DNA of 64,000 bases from Crocinitomicaceae bacterium (GTDB lineage Bacteria > Bacteroidota > Bacteroidia > Flavobacteriales_G > Salibacteraceae). Shown here one piece after another: positions 28,737 through 37,356 of this stretch. The notes beneath the pieces were generated by a model. The model saw only the letters and a list, made by a program, of their open reading frames with translations. It had not been told where the DNA came from and ran no database searches. The DNA is taken from the NCBI GenBank assembly GCA_002713215.1, contig PAVO01000005.1:62001-126000 (forward strand). Reading direction: 5' to 3'. How positions within the stretch are numbered: position 1 is the stretch's first letter; every line of letters begins with the position of its first letter. The position numbers were made by a program, and so were the translations under genes.

Positions 28737-31043
28737 ATGCGAAAACTAGTGTTGTCTTTTGTGATCATTCTATTTACACATTCTGTCAAAGCCCAGGCTC
28801 CCGAATTAATCAATTATCAGGCGGTTATTCGGGATACAAGTGGATCTGTGCTTCAAAAGAAGTCCATAGCGCTTGAACTTACCATTAGGCAAGGTAGCGC
28901 CGGTGGAACTGAAGTATATGTTGAACAACATGCGGTGGTCACCAGTAAGCATGGTTTGGTTAATGTTCGGATTGGGGGTGGTGTTCCTAAGCTGGGATCG
29001 TTTTCTTCAATTAAATGGGGGAGTGGTCAGTACTTTATGGAGCTGGGAGTAGATCAAACTGCAAGTGGTAATTTTCGAATTTTGGGAAGCACCAAGTTTG
29101 TTTCGGTTCCTTACGCACTCTATGCCGCAAACGTAAATTACAACGATACGAGCAGTGTTAACGAATTGCAGCAACTTACTGTCCTGAATGATACCCTTAG
29201 CCTTTCGGGGAATGGAGGTGTGGTAAACTTGCAGAAATACCTGGACAATACCGATGCCCAACAAATCATGTTATCGGGAGACACCTTATTGATTAGTGGA
29301 GGAAATCAGGTTATTCTTCCTACGCCTCCGACCAACCTCGATAATGACAGTACAAATGAAATACAGCTACTATTAACGAACAATGACACACTTTTACTCT
29401 CTCGTAACGGTGGGGTAATTAGTTTGAGGAAGTACCTGGATAATACTGATTCGCAGCTGTTGAGTATTTTGGGAGATACATTAACTATTAGTAATGGAAA
29501 TAGGATTGTATTGCCTGATCACCGGAGTATAGATAATGACACCACCAATGAAATTCAAACCTTGACTATTTCAAACGATACTATATTTTTAAGCCAAAAC
29601 ACGGGTTCACCCAATTCAATTGTATTGCCCGCTGTTCCTGCCAACCTGGACAACGATTCAACCAACGAATTCCAGACCTTGACCTTTGGGAATGATACCT
29701 TGTCTTTGAGCAACGGTAATTCCGTATCCTTAAGCAGCTATACAGAAGACTCTACCAGAATAGCCGATGCCGATGGAAATACCCGTGTAGATGTAGAGGC
29801 TAGTCCGAACGAAGATAAAATCCGGTTTAAGATGGCTGGAGTTCAATACCTGATGTTGGATAGTGGGCGCATTGAAGTATTTAATACGGGAAGTTCAGTT
29901 TTTCTGGGAGAAGAGGCGGGACTTAACGATGATCGATCGTTTAATGACAACGTGTTTATCGGCAACCGGGCCGGAAAGAGCAATTCAGGAGGCATAAAAA
30001 ATACGGCTGTTGGCAAGGAAGCTTTGCTAAAAACAACCAACGGTTCCTCCAATACTGCCATTGGTTCAGGATCTATGCATGACAATACGGTTGGATTCTA
30101 CAATGTAGCTATTGGTCGAAACTCACTTTACAGCAACAAAGCCGCATACTCGAATGTCGCCATTGGTTATAATGCCATGTTTTGGCACACAACCAATGGA
30201 GCGAATATAGCCATAGGACACGGTGTATTAGAAAACAATACCAATGGAATTCGCAACACGGCCATTGGTTACAAGTCACTTGAATTGAATACTACCGGTG
30301 GTGAAAATACGACATTGGGTTCCGATGCTTTGAGATACAATTTGGTGGGAGAGAGAAATGTTGCCATAGGACATCAAGCTGGAATTTCTAACCTTGGAAG
30401 CAGTAATGTTTTGGTTGGTCATAATGCCGGACATACAGACACCTTAGGTTCATTCAACACCTTAATAGGAACAAGAACCAACGTAAGTGGAAATTCAACC
30501 TTCACCAATTCCGCAGCCCTGGGCTATTCTACGGTCATTTCGGCATCCAATCAAATCAGAATTGGAAACTCTTCTGTAACCAGCATTGGTGGCCAGGTTG
30601 GTTGGACAACGATTTCTGATAGTAGATTTAAAGAAAACATTCAGCATAATGTTGTTGGGTTGGAGTTTATTATGAGCTTAAAGCCAGTTACTTATCATCT
30701 AAATACTCGTAAAATCTACAATACAATGGAGGTCAATGACTCCGCTGAGGATATGGAATTTGAATCAGCGAGAAGCAATAAACAAAAAATGATACAGTCT
30801 GGGTTTCTCGCTCAGGAAGTTGAAAGGGCAGCTCAAAATGTGGGCTATACGTTTAGTGGAATTGATGCGCCAAAAAATGAAAATGATATTTATGGTCTTC
30901 GCTATGCAGAATTTGTAGTTCCGCTGGTAAAAGCTACCCAGGAGCAGCAGGAAATAATTTCTAAACAGCAGGAAAGAATTACCAGGCAGGATCGGATAAT
31001 TGAAGGCCTAATCAAGCGAATAGAAGCGCTTGAGTCGAACTGA
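28737..31043 (+). CDS. Fibre-like protein with S74 chaperone, module 2
   Basis: 768 residues: signal peptide 1-20; the same N-terminal domain as the 22260 gene (APELINYQAVIRDTSG); repeats with NDTxxLS phrases (about 137-335); one copy of the DADGNTRVDVE...EDKIRF element (about 338-372); YadA-head-like repeats (about 385-598); S74 chaperone from about 622, with SDSRFKENI; C-terminal coiled coil (about 735-768). The C-terminal region is almost identical to that of the 1963-residue paralogue (GNSSVTSIGGQVGWTTISD), which implies recent duplication or gene conversion. It carries one repeat module where the paralogue has three. Confidence 0.85.
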   Translation: MRKLVLSFVIILFTHSVKAQAPELINYQAVIRDTSGSVLQKKSIALELTIRQGSAGGTEVYVEQHAVVTSKHGLVNVRIGGGVPKLGSFSSIKWGSGQYFMELGVDQTASGNFRILGSTKFVSVPYALYAANVNYNDTSSVNELQQLTVLNDTLSLSGNGGVVNLQKYLDNTDAQQIMLSGDTLLISGGNQVILPTPPTNLDNDSTNEIQLLLTNNDTLLLSRNGGVISLRKYLDNTDSQLLSILGDTLTISNGNRIVLPDHRSIDNDTTNEIQTLTISNDTIFLSQNTGSPNSIVLPAVPANLDNDSTNEFQTLTFGNDTLSLSNGNSVSLSSYTEDSTRIADADGNTRVDVEASPNEDKIRFKMAGVQYLMLDSGRIEVFNTGSSVFLGEEAGLNDDRSFNDNVFIGNRAGKSNSGGIKNTAVGKEALLKTTNGSSNTAIGSGSMHDNTVGFYNVAIGRNSLYSNKAAYSNVAIGYNAMFWHTTNGANIAIGHGVLENNTNGIRNTAIGYKSLELNTTGGENTTLGSDALRYNLVGERNVAIGHQAGISNLGSSNVLVGHNAGHTDTLGSFNTLIGTRTNVSGNSTFTNSAALGYSTVISASNQIRIGNSSVTSIGGQVGWTTISDSRFKENIQHNVVGLEFIMSLKPVTYHLNTRKIYNTMEVNDSAEDMEFESARSNKQKMIQSGFLAQEVERAAQNVGYTFSGIDAPKNENDIYGLRYAEFVVPLVKATQEQQEIISKQQERITRQDRIIEGLIKRIEALESN

Positions 31044-31119
31044 TTCAGATCGTACATTTGGGTGTTTGGTAAGAGTATGAATGCAGCTGGCCGATATGTT
31101 AATCAATTAAACTCTTCGG

Positions 31120-31152
31120 TTGCGGCTTCTTATTTATTCCGTACTACATTTG
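31120..31152 (+). promoter_or_regulatory. Promoter of the cyclophilin gene
   Basis: TTG at 31120-31122, a 22-bp spacer, and the -7 box TACATTTG at 31145-31152, 18 bp before the ATG at 31171. Spacing fits the reported Flavobacterium consensus (17-23 bp). Confidence 0.6.
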
Positions 31153-31170
31153 CAAAAATTTTTTGAAACT

Positions 31171-31608
31171 ATGACTAAGGCTGAAATTTTAACCGAAAAA
31201 GGGGCTATGAAAGTTGAATTTTACGACAATGATGCTCCAAACACTGTTGCTAATTTTGTAAAATTAAGTAAGCAAGGATATTACGATGGTTTAACTTTTC
31301 ATCGGGTAATTCCTGATTTTGTAATTCAGGGTGGTTGTCCAGATGGTACTGGCGCTGGTGGACCAGGTTATAGCATTGATTGTGAACTTGACGGCGATAA
31401 TCAATACCACGATCGGGGAGTTTTAAGCATGGCGCATGCCGGTAGAAATACAGGAGGATCTCAGTTTTTCGTTTGCCATAGTCGTACCAATACCTCACAT
31501 TTAGATCGCAACCACACCTGCTTTGGCAAAGTGGTTGATGGATTGGAAGTAATTGATGAAATTAAACAAGGTGATAAAATTGAAAAAATTACGATTGAAG
31601 AGAATTAG
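31171..31608 (+). CDS. Peptidyl-prolyl cis-trans isomerase, cyclophilin type
   Basis: Catalyses proline cis-trans isomerisation during folding; cytoplasmic, as no signal peptide is present. The catalytic segments FHRVIPDFVIQGG, MAHAGRNTGGSQFF and HTCFGKV are intact, with HTCFG replacing the more common HTVFG. 145 residues is a minimal single-domain cyclophilin. The ATG at 31171 starts the conserved MTKAEILTEKGAMKVEF; the in-frame ATG at 31120 coincides with the -33 region and is unlikely. It overlaps the YceI gene by about 50 bp. Confidence 0.92.
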   Translation: MTKAEILTEKGAMKVEFYDNDAPNTVANFVKLSKQGYYDGLTFHRVIPDFVIQGGCPDGTGAGGPGYSIDCELDGDNQYHDRGVLSMAHAGRNTGGSQFFVCHSRTNTSHLDRNHTCFGKVVDGLEVIDEIKQGDKIEKITIEEN

Positions 31609-32140
31609 TCTTATAGTTATACTGCTTTTTCTTTCCGCTACCTTTTCGTTTTCCCAAAAAATAGACTCCAAAAAGAGTCTGGTTAAGTTTGAAATTGATG
31701 GGATTGGTTGGAGTACAGTAGAAGGTGAAATAAGGGGAATGAAAGGTTCGCTTCTCTTTAATGAGAACAACCTTGCCTTAAGTTTTTTCAACGTTTGTAT
31801 TGATCCTACAACCATTTTTACCGACGATGAGAAGCGCGACAACCATCTTAAGGACCCTGATTTTTTTGATACTGAAAAGTATAAGACTATCTGTATTAAA
31901 AGTTCTGAAATTGTTAAGTCAAACAACGGTTATCGATTAAAAGGCAAGTTGACCATTCTAAACACAACGAAACCAATTGAATTTGATTTTACGGTAACTT
32001 CCAAAAATGGAGTTCGCATTTTAAAAGGTGAATTTGAGGTTAATCGTTTTGACTTTGGTCTGGCAGCAGAGTCTTATTCAAGTTCGTTAATGGTTGGGAA
32101 GAAAGCTAAAGTGGCCATTCATTGTGTATTGATTGATTGA
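31556..32140 (+). CDS. YceI family lipid-binding-like protein, exported
   Basis: About 194 residues; after a hydrophobic leader (ISLIVILLFLSATFSFSQ) comes the lipocalin-like YceI domain (KSLVKFEIDGIGWSTVEGEI; SLLFNENNLALSFFNVCID; DNHLKDPDFFDTEKYKTICI). YceI proteins bind isoprenoid-type lipids in the periplasm. The start is uncertain: ATG 31556 overlaps the cyclophilin gene by 53 bp, while TTG 31580 would give a more typical signal peptide with a 29-bp overlap. The 4 terminal bases overlap nothing; the KAS II gene starts 69 bp later. Confidence 0.82.
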   Translation: MKLNKVIKLKKLRLKRISLIVILLFLSATFSFSQKIDSKKSLVKFEIDGIGWSTVEGEIRGMKGSLLFNENNLALSFFNVCIDPTTIFTDDEKRDNHLKDPDFFDTEKYKTICIKSSEIVKSNNGYRLKGKLTILNTTKPIEFDFTVTSKNGVRILKGEFEVNRFDFGLAAESYSSSLMVGKKAKVAIHCVLID

Positions 32141-32208
32141 TAGTATTATTGCCCCCAGTTTGGGCAAAAAAACTATTATTGGCCTCGAAAATTGAAGGAA
32201 GAGATTTA

Positions 32209-33456
32209 ATGTCGGAAAGAAGAGTTGTTGTTACCGGACTTGGAGCGATTACCGCCATTGGAAACAATGTTAATGAGCTTTGGAATAGCGTTGTGGCGGG
32301 AAAAAGTGGAGCAGGCCCAATTACACGATTCGACACTTCAAAGTTCAAAACCAAATTTGCCTGTGAGATTAAAAACTTCAATGTCCTAGATCATTTTGAT
32401 CGCAAGGATGCCAGAAAATATGACTTATTTACGCATTATGCAGTAATCGCTGCCGATGAAGCCATTCAACAGGCGGGCATAGACGAAAACAGCGTAGATG
32501 TTGAAAGAACCGGTGTGATCATGTCTTCAGGTAATGGTGGCCTTCTCACCTTTGAAAACCTGGTTATTGATTACGTAAACGGAGGTTATAATCCCCGATT
32601 TAATCCATTCTTTGTTACCAAAGTAATTAGTAATACCTCTGCTGGTTTAATCTCCATTAAACACGGATTTCAGGGGGTGAATTATTGTCCGGTTGCGGCT
32701 TGTGCTTCTTCCAACATCGCAATAATTGAAGCATTTAATCACATTAAATGGAACAAGGCCGATGTAATCGTTGCCGGTGGTTCAGAAGCTCCGATTACCC
32801 AGGCCACAATAGGTGGGTTTGGTGCTATGCGTGCTCTTTCAACTGAAAACGAAAACCCTGCTGGTGCGTCCCGTCCATTCGATGAAAGCCGTAACGGATT
32901 TGTCGCTGGTGAAGGTGGTGGAGCATTGATCCTGGAAGAACGGCAGCATGCCATAGTTCGTGGTGCTACTATATATGCAGAAATTGTTGGAGGTGGACTA
33001 ACGGCTGATGCACATCACATTGCCATGAGCCACTCCGAAGGAAGAGGAGCGTACCTGAGCATGAAGCAGGCCATCGTTGAAGCTGGAATTACAGCTTCCG
33101 AGGTAGATTATATTAATGTTCACGCCACTTCAACTCCTATTGGAGATATAGCTGAATCAAATGCACTTCATAATCTCTATAATGGGGATTACGGTAATAT
33201 GTGTGTAAGCTCCTCTAAATCTATGACCGGACATCTTATGGGTGGTGCAGGAGCCGTTGAAGCTATTATTACCATTAAATCAATTCTAGAAGGAACAGTA
33301 ACGCCTACTATCAATACCAAAACCATTGACCCTAAAATTGACCAAAACCTGGATGTGGTTATGGACCAATCCCGTAAAAAGGAAATTCAATACGCAATCA
33401 GCAATACTTTTGGGTTTGGTGGTCACAATGCCAGCGTTCTTTTCAAAAAGGCCTAA
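32209..33456 (+). CDS. 3-oxoacyl-ACP synthase II family protein (KAS II-like)
   Basis: 415-residue condensing enzyme. Active-site Cys lies in VAACASSNIAIIEAF (about residue 165), the two His in VHATSTP and TGHLMGGAGA; these form the Cys-His-His triad that extends acyl chains with malonyl-ACP. RVVVTGLGAITAIGN at the start and FGFGGHNASVLF at the end are family signatures. It may be FabF itself or a dedicated synthase; no ACP or other fatty acid gene is adjacent, so the housekeeping role is not proved. ATG 32209 gives the conserved N-terminus. Confidence 0.85.
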   Translation: MSERRVVVTGLGAITAIGNNVNELWNSVVAGKSGAGPITRFDTSKFKTKFACEIKNFNVLDHFDRKDARKYDLFTHYAVIAADEAIQQAGIDENSVDVERTGVIMSSGNGGLLTFENLVIDYVNGGYNPRFNPFFVTKVISNTSAGLISIKHGFQGVNYCPVAACASSNIAIIEAFNHIKWNKADVIVAGGSEAPITQATIGGFGAMRALSTENENPAGASRPFDESRNGFVAGEGGGALILEERQHAIVRGATIYAEIVGGGLTADAHHIAMSHSEGRGAYLSMKQAIVEAGITASEVDYINVHATSTPIGDIAESNALHNLYNGDYGNMCVSSSKSMTGHLMGGAGAVEAIITIKSILEGTVTPTINTKTIDPKIDQNLDVVMDQSRKKEIQYAISNTFGFGGHNASVLFKKA

Positions 33457-33534
33457 TACTTTATCATTTCGTTACTTAGTGGTAGAGTACCATTATCTGT
33501 CACAATTGTACAATTCTGAGATTCCTCTTCCTTT

Positions 33535-33542
33535 TAGATTTG
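33535..33542 (+). promoter_or_regulatory. -7 promoter box for the dioxygenase gene
   Basis: TAGATTTG matches TAnnTTTG, 13 bp before the ATG at 33556. A TTG at 33506-33508 is 26 bp upstream, slightly beyond the usual spacing. Confidence 0.45.
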
Positions 33543-33555
33543 TATTCTAAAGTTT

Positions 33556-34518
33556 ATGCTTATGAAATCTGAAAAGGGTAGAAGAGACTTTCTTAAAAAG
33601 ACATCGTTAACCACATTATCACTTGGGCTACTGCCGTTGGCTTCTCAACAGTTGTTAGGAAATGACCTATCAACAAATGATGTAAATGCTTGCAATCCAA
33701 CCACCCTGGATTATTATGGAGAGGGACCTTTTTACACGGCCAACCCACCCAGTATTGTCAATAATAAACTAGCAAAGTCGGGAGAAACTGGAACTCCTAT
33801 GATCATTAGTGGGAGAGTGACAAACCTGGATTGTACGGAAGCTATTCCCAACGCAATCGTTGATGTATGGCATGCTAACGATGCAGGGCAATACGACAAC
33901 ACCTCTTACAACCTAAGAGGTCAAACCAAAACAAATACTCAGGGCTATTACGTATTCGAAACCATAAAGCCTGGCAAGTATCTAAACGGAGCCCAGTATC
34001 GACCATCGCACATTCATTTTAAAATTACCGCACCGGGTAAAACCACATTAACAACCCAGCTTTATTTTAAGGGAGATACCAGCATTCCTATTGATGCAGC
34101 TGCCTCGATAAATAGTGGAACTTATGATGCCAGCAACCGCATCATAGAACTAAAAGACAACGGTTCCGGAACCCTGGAAGGAACATGGGATATTGTAGTA
34201 GATGGGGATGGGATTAAAATTGACCCCAATAGCAGCGTTGTGCATATTGATAAAGGAATGATCTATGAAGCAGGTCCGAACCCATTTTCAGACGAAATCA
34301 GAATACGGTTTGGTGTGTTTCAAGGGGCTGAAGTTGGACTTGCCGTATTCAATATTCAGGGAAACAAGGTAGCGACGCTGGAGAGTTCAAACTTGCAAGC
34401 AGATAAATACGAAGTGGTTTGGCAACCTGATTCGGGTATACCTAATGGATTCTATTTTATAGCGCTAACTATTAATGACCTACAGGTTCATTATCTGAAG
34501 GTAAGTAAGATAGACTAG
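33556..34518 (+). CDS. Intradiol-dioxygenase-like protein with Tat signal and T9SS domain
   Basis: 320 residues. The N-terminus GRRDFLKKTS plus hydrophobic stretch is a twin-arginine signal. The core resembles protocatechuate 3,4-dioxygenase: a Tyr in DVWHANDAGQYDN and Tyr-x-x-x-His-x-His in AQYRPSHIHF are the expected Fe(III) ligands. The last 80 residues (AGPNPFSDEIRIRF to the end) form a T9SS type A sorting domain. So a folded, cofactor-loaded enzyme seems to be exported by Tat and then sent to the surface. Substrate unknown, perhaps aromatic compounds outside the cell. Confidence 0.85.
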   Translation: MLMKSEKGRRDFLKKTSLTTLSLGLLPLASQQLLGNDLSTNDVNACNPTTLDYYGEGPFYTANPPSIVNNKLAKSGETGTPMIISGRVTNLDCTEAIPNAIVDVWHANDAGQYDNTSYNLRGQTKTNTQGYYVFETIKPGKYLNGAQYRPSHIHFKITAPGKTTLTTQLYFKGDTSIPIDAAASINSGTYDASNRIIELKDNGSGTLEGTWDIVVDGDGIKIDPNSSVVHIDKGMIYEAGPNPFSDEIRIRFGVFQGAEVGLAVFNIQGNKVATLESSNLQADKYEVVWQPDSGIPNGFYFIALTINDLQVHYLKVSKID

Positions 34519-34526
34519 TCTTGTTT

Positions 34527-35210
34527 CTAGATGGTCGATTCCCCGTTTAGATCTGTCGTAAGAATTTCACTCATGTAGTCAAAGAAGGGACGCATGGCCT
34601 GAAAGGTACCTGCAATTTCACTTACCAGTTTTTCTGAATCTTCAAGCTTGCTGTCGATCTTTTTGGTCACTAAAAACTGCTTGTATTTCAGCAAATCAAC
34701 AGCAGGGTCTTCCTTGTCAAATCCCTTGGGCGCTGTTTTCAGTTGTTCGCCTTCCAGTGAACCAAAATGATCCTTAAACTTCTTGGAGTTTATAATTTTC
34801 CTTAAGGGGTCAGGGTCGGCCTGAATTTGTTGCCTTATCAGCAACAGATCATCCTTGTTAGGTCCCCAGAATCCACCGGCAGCAAAGATTTGACCTGGTT
34901 CAATATGGAAATAATATCCACCTCTTAGGCTTGCTGTTGCTCTTTTAAAACCACCAGCCCACCAGGTTTTATATGGAGATTTATCTTTGCTAAAACGAAC
35001 ATCTCTATAAATCCGAAACAAACTCTTTTTACCGCTTACGGTTTCGATATTGTCCTTCTTGCTAAGTTCACTAAGAAGTGTATCAGCAAAGGCGATCACG
35101 TTTTCATGCGCTTCAGTATATCGTGATTTATTGGTATTGAACCATTCTCGGTTGTTGTTCTTTTTTAGGTCTTTTAGAAATTTATAGGTATCCTTACTTA
35201 TTGCCGTCAT
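34527..35210 (-). CDS. DUF2461 domain protein
   Basis: 227 residues matching DUF2461 (TIGR02453): motifs NNNREWFNTNKSRY, FRIYRDVRFSKDKSPYKTWWAGGF and GGYYFHIEPG are typical. The family is widespread and has no known activity. It is the last gene of the minus-strand series and lies 116 bp after aroE. Reading the minus strand, TATTTTTG (35225-35232) lies 14 bp before its ATG, so it can be transcribed independently. It runs convergently to the dioxygenase gene with an 8-bp gap. Confidence 0.85.
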   Translation of the reverse strand: MTAISKDTYKFLKDLKKNNNREWFNTNKSRYTEAHENVIAFADTLLSELSKKDNIETVSGKKSLFRIYRDVRFSKDKSPYKTWWAGGFKRATASLRGGYYFHIEPGQIFAAGGFWGPNKDDLLLIRQQIQADPDPLRKIINSKKFKDHFGSLEGEQLKTAPKGFDKEDPAVDLLKYKQFLVTKKIDSKLEDSEKLVSEIAGTFQAMRPFFDYMSEILTTDLNGESTI

Positions 35211-35224
35211 GTTTCAATTTTTCT

Positions 35225-35232
35225 CAAAAATA
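35225..35232 (-). promoter_or_regulatory. -7 promoter box for the DUF2461 gene
   Basis: TATTTTTG on the minus strand matches TAnnTTTG, 14 bp before the ATG at 35210. No -33 TTG is visible at standard spacing. Confidence 0.4.
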
Positions 35233-35326
35233 AACCGCCATTTCACATTACCTTTTAAGATGCCGGTAAGTTTTGTAAAAAGTCAAAAATTGTCAGATAT
35301 CTTGCCTTGCATGGAATGCCAGGGAA

Positions 35327-36046
35327 CTATGAATTCCAGATTTTCCAGCTTTCCTCGGCCTGAATCTCAAGCATTTCCAACCCATTCTTGGTAATAGCAC
35401 CTTGTTGCTCGCATTTGGCCAAAAATTGGGTTTTTTCGGGATTGTATACCAGGTCATAACAAACGGAACCAGGCTTTATTTGGCCATAAGGAATGGGAGG
35501 GAAGGAATCTATGGAAGGCGACATGCCTAAAGGAGTAGTATTTACTATAATATCAAATTCGGCCAGTTTACCATCCAATTCTTCATATCGAAGCGAATCA
35601 GGGGCGCTTCGGCTTACAATAGCGACAGATATTCCCAACGATTCAAATACATGAATCGCAGATTTGCTGGCGCCGCCTGAGCCAAGGATAAGAGCAGACC
35701 GGTGCTTTGGAGCTAAAAGAGGTTCAACGGACTGCTGAAATCCAATAACATCGGTGTTATAACCAATCCACCTGTTATTTTCAATTTTTATGCAATTGAC
35801 TGCACCGACCGATTTGGCATTCTCATCAACACCATCAAGCCAGTTTAATATTGATTCTTTATAGGGAATGGTTACGTTAAACCCTTGAATATTGTGGCCG
35901 CTTATCTCCGATTTTACTTGCAATAATTTATTCAAGTCTAAGTTAATATAATCAGCTTTAATTTGCTGACTATCAAACTTATTTAAAAAATAATCTCTTG
36001 AAAAAGAGTGGGAGAGGGGATGACCGATAAGTGCATATCGAGTCAT
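35327..36046 (-). CDS. aroE: Shikimate dehydrogenase
   Basis: Reduces 3-dehydroshikimate to shikimate with NADPH in aromatic amino acid synthesis. The substrate-binding start is YALIGHPLSHSFSRDYF, the catalytic Lys is in FNVTIPYKESIL, the NADP loop is LGSGGASKSAIHV, and NTTPLGMSP lies toward the C-terminus. 239 residues is shorter than E. coli AroE (272) but usual for Bacteroidota. It lies 2 bp after the DUF368 gene within the minus-strand operon. Confidence 0.95.
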   Translation of the reverse strand: MTRYALIGHPLSHSFSRDYFLNKFDSQQIKADYINLDLNKLLQVKSEISGHNIQGFNVTIPYKESILNWLDGVDENAKSVGAVNCIKIENNRWIGYNTDVIGFQQSVEPLLAPKHRSALILGSGGASKSAIHVFESLGISVAIVSRSAPDSLRYEELDGKLAEFDIIVNTTPLGMSPSIDSFPPIPYGQIKPGSVCYDLVYNPEKTQFLAKCEQQGAITKNGLEMLEIQAEESWKIWNS

Positions 36047-36048
36047 GA

Positions 36049-37026
36049 TTACGCGGCGGTGTTATTTTGTTCGTCCGGACTAAAGCGATCCAATAAAATG
36101 ATGAGTACAAAACCGACCAATGCCAAACCTATGGATACCATTAAGAATGACTCACCATCAAAATTCTGTGGGAGCACGCTTTTTTGCAACAATGGAACTT
36201 CTTCTCCGTGAGAATTGACACGAGTAGAAAGTGTAAGTTTCCAGGGCCATACTTTATTTAGAGACCCAATCATAAAGCCGGTAAGTACTGCTATTGTTTG
36301 ATTGTGGAACTTTTTGAACATAAAGGTAAGCACGTGAGAAAATGCAATTAAACCCACTACACAGCCAACAGCAAATACGGCAATTATGGTCCCGTTATCA
36401 ATCACTGCTGGCATATCAGAAGCTTTTAATGCATCAATGATGGAACTAACAGCTCCCAGAACCGTAGCATAAGCTCCCAGTAGGATAAGAATGAAGCTAC
36501 CTGAAATGCCTGGTAATATCATGGCGCTTATGGCAATGCATCCGCAAATGAAAATGTAAAGTAAGCTACCACCGGCTTCGGCTGGTGTTGCAACGGTAAT
36601 GTAATAGGCAATAACTAGTCCTCCCAGGAGTCCTACAATGGATTTAATGTCCCATTTGGTAACTTTCTTTCCCACCATCCAGGTGCTGGCAATAATGAGC
36701 CCAAAGAAGAAGGACCACAATTGAATAGGGTAGTCTGTTAGAAGAAACTTGATGAGTTTTGCAAGTGAAACAATGGAAATTCCAATGCCTATAAAAATGG
36801 AAGCTAGAAAGTTGCCGTTAACCGCTTTCCAAAAAGCAGGAAGGCCTTCTTTGAATAGAACCTTTATCAATCGGGGTTCCAGGGCCTTAATGCTACCAAT
36901 TAATTCTTCGTATATCCCTGATATAAAAGCAATTGTACCTCCTGAAACTCCGGGTACTACATCAGCAGCGCCCATTCCAATTCCCTTTAACGAAAGAACG
37001 ATATAATCTTTAAGGTTTCTTTTCAT
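36049..37026 (-). CDS. DUF368 polyprenyl-phosphate translocase family membrane protein
   Basis: 325 residues with eight to nine membrane helices and the DUF368 signature IGMGAADVVPGVSGGTIAF, repeated in a second half as MILPGISGSFILILLG. Members of this family have been shown in other bacteria to flip undecaprenyl phosphate across the inner membrane for reuse in cell wall synthesis. The start is taken as ATG 37026, one bp after the rhodanese stop. It sits between a rhodanese and aroE; the functional link to them is not clear. Confidence 0.85.
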   Translation of the reverse strand: MKRNLKDYIVLSLKGIGMGAADVVPGVSGGTIAFISGIYEELIGSIKALEPRLIKVLFKEGLPAFWKAVNGNFLASIFIGIGISIVSLAKLIKFLLTDYPIQLWSFFFGLIIASTWMVGKKVTKWDIKSIVGLLGGLVIAYYITVATPAEAGGSLLYIFICGCIAISAMILPGISGSFILILLGAYATVLGAVSSIIDALKASDMPAVIDNGTIIAVFAVGCVVGLIAFSHVLTFMFKKFHNQTIAVLTGFMIGSLNKVWPWKLTLSTRVNSHGEEVPLLQKSVLPQNFDGESFLMVSIGLALVGFVLIILLDRFSPDEQNNTAA

Positions 37027-37027
37027 G

Positions 37028-37345
37028 CTAATAAGCCATTTTAGAAGAATCAATTTCTTCTGCCCATGCCTCAATTCCACCCTTTAGATTAATCAGGTTA
37101 TTGAAGCCATGCCTGTTGGTTAGAATATCAATAAGTGCAACTGCACGATTACCAGAGTTACAATGAATAACGACATCTCCTTCTCGGTTAATTCGATCAA
37201 GATTGTCTAAAACTGTGTTCAAAGGAATGCAGGTGCCGTCAATGTTGTTCCACTCATACTCGTAGTTATCCCTTACATCAATTAATTGAAAGGTCTTACC
37301 ACTTTCTTTCCAAGATTTAAGTTCTTGAACACTAATTTCTTTCAT
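37028..37345 (-). CDS. Single-domain rhodanese-like protein
   Basis: 105 residues forming one rhodanese domain. The active-site loop is CNSGNR (in VVIHCNSGNRAVALI), where the Cys is the likely persulfide carrier, instead of the common CRSGxR. The N-terminal VQELKSWKESGKTFQLIDVRDNYEYE and IPLN are family features. Probably a sulfur carrier or a sulfur-transfer accessory; a partner is not obvious here. The gene lies 11 bp after the ComA-like gene and is followed one bp later by the DUF368 gene. Confidence 0.88.
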   Translation of the reverse strand: MKEISVQELKSWKESGKTFQLIDVRDNYEYEWNNIDGTCIPLNTVLDNLDRINREGDVVIHCNSGNRAVALIDILTNRHGFNNLINLKGGIEAWAEEIDSSKMAY

Positions 37346-37356
37346 GTAAACAGGTG

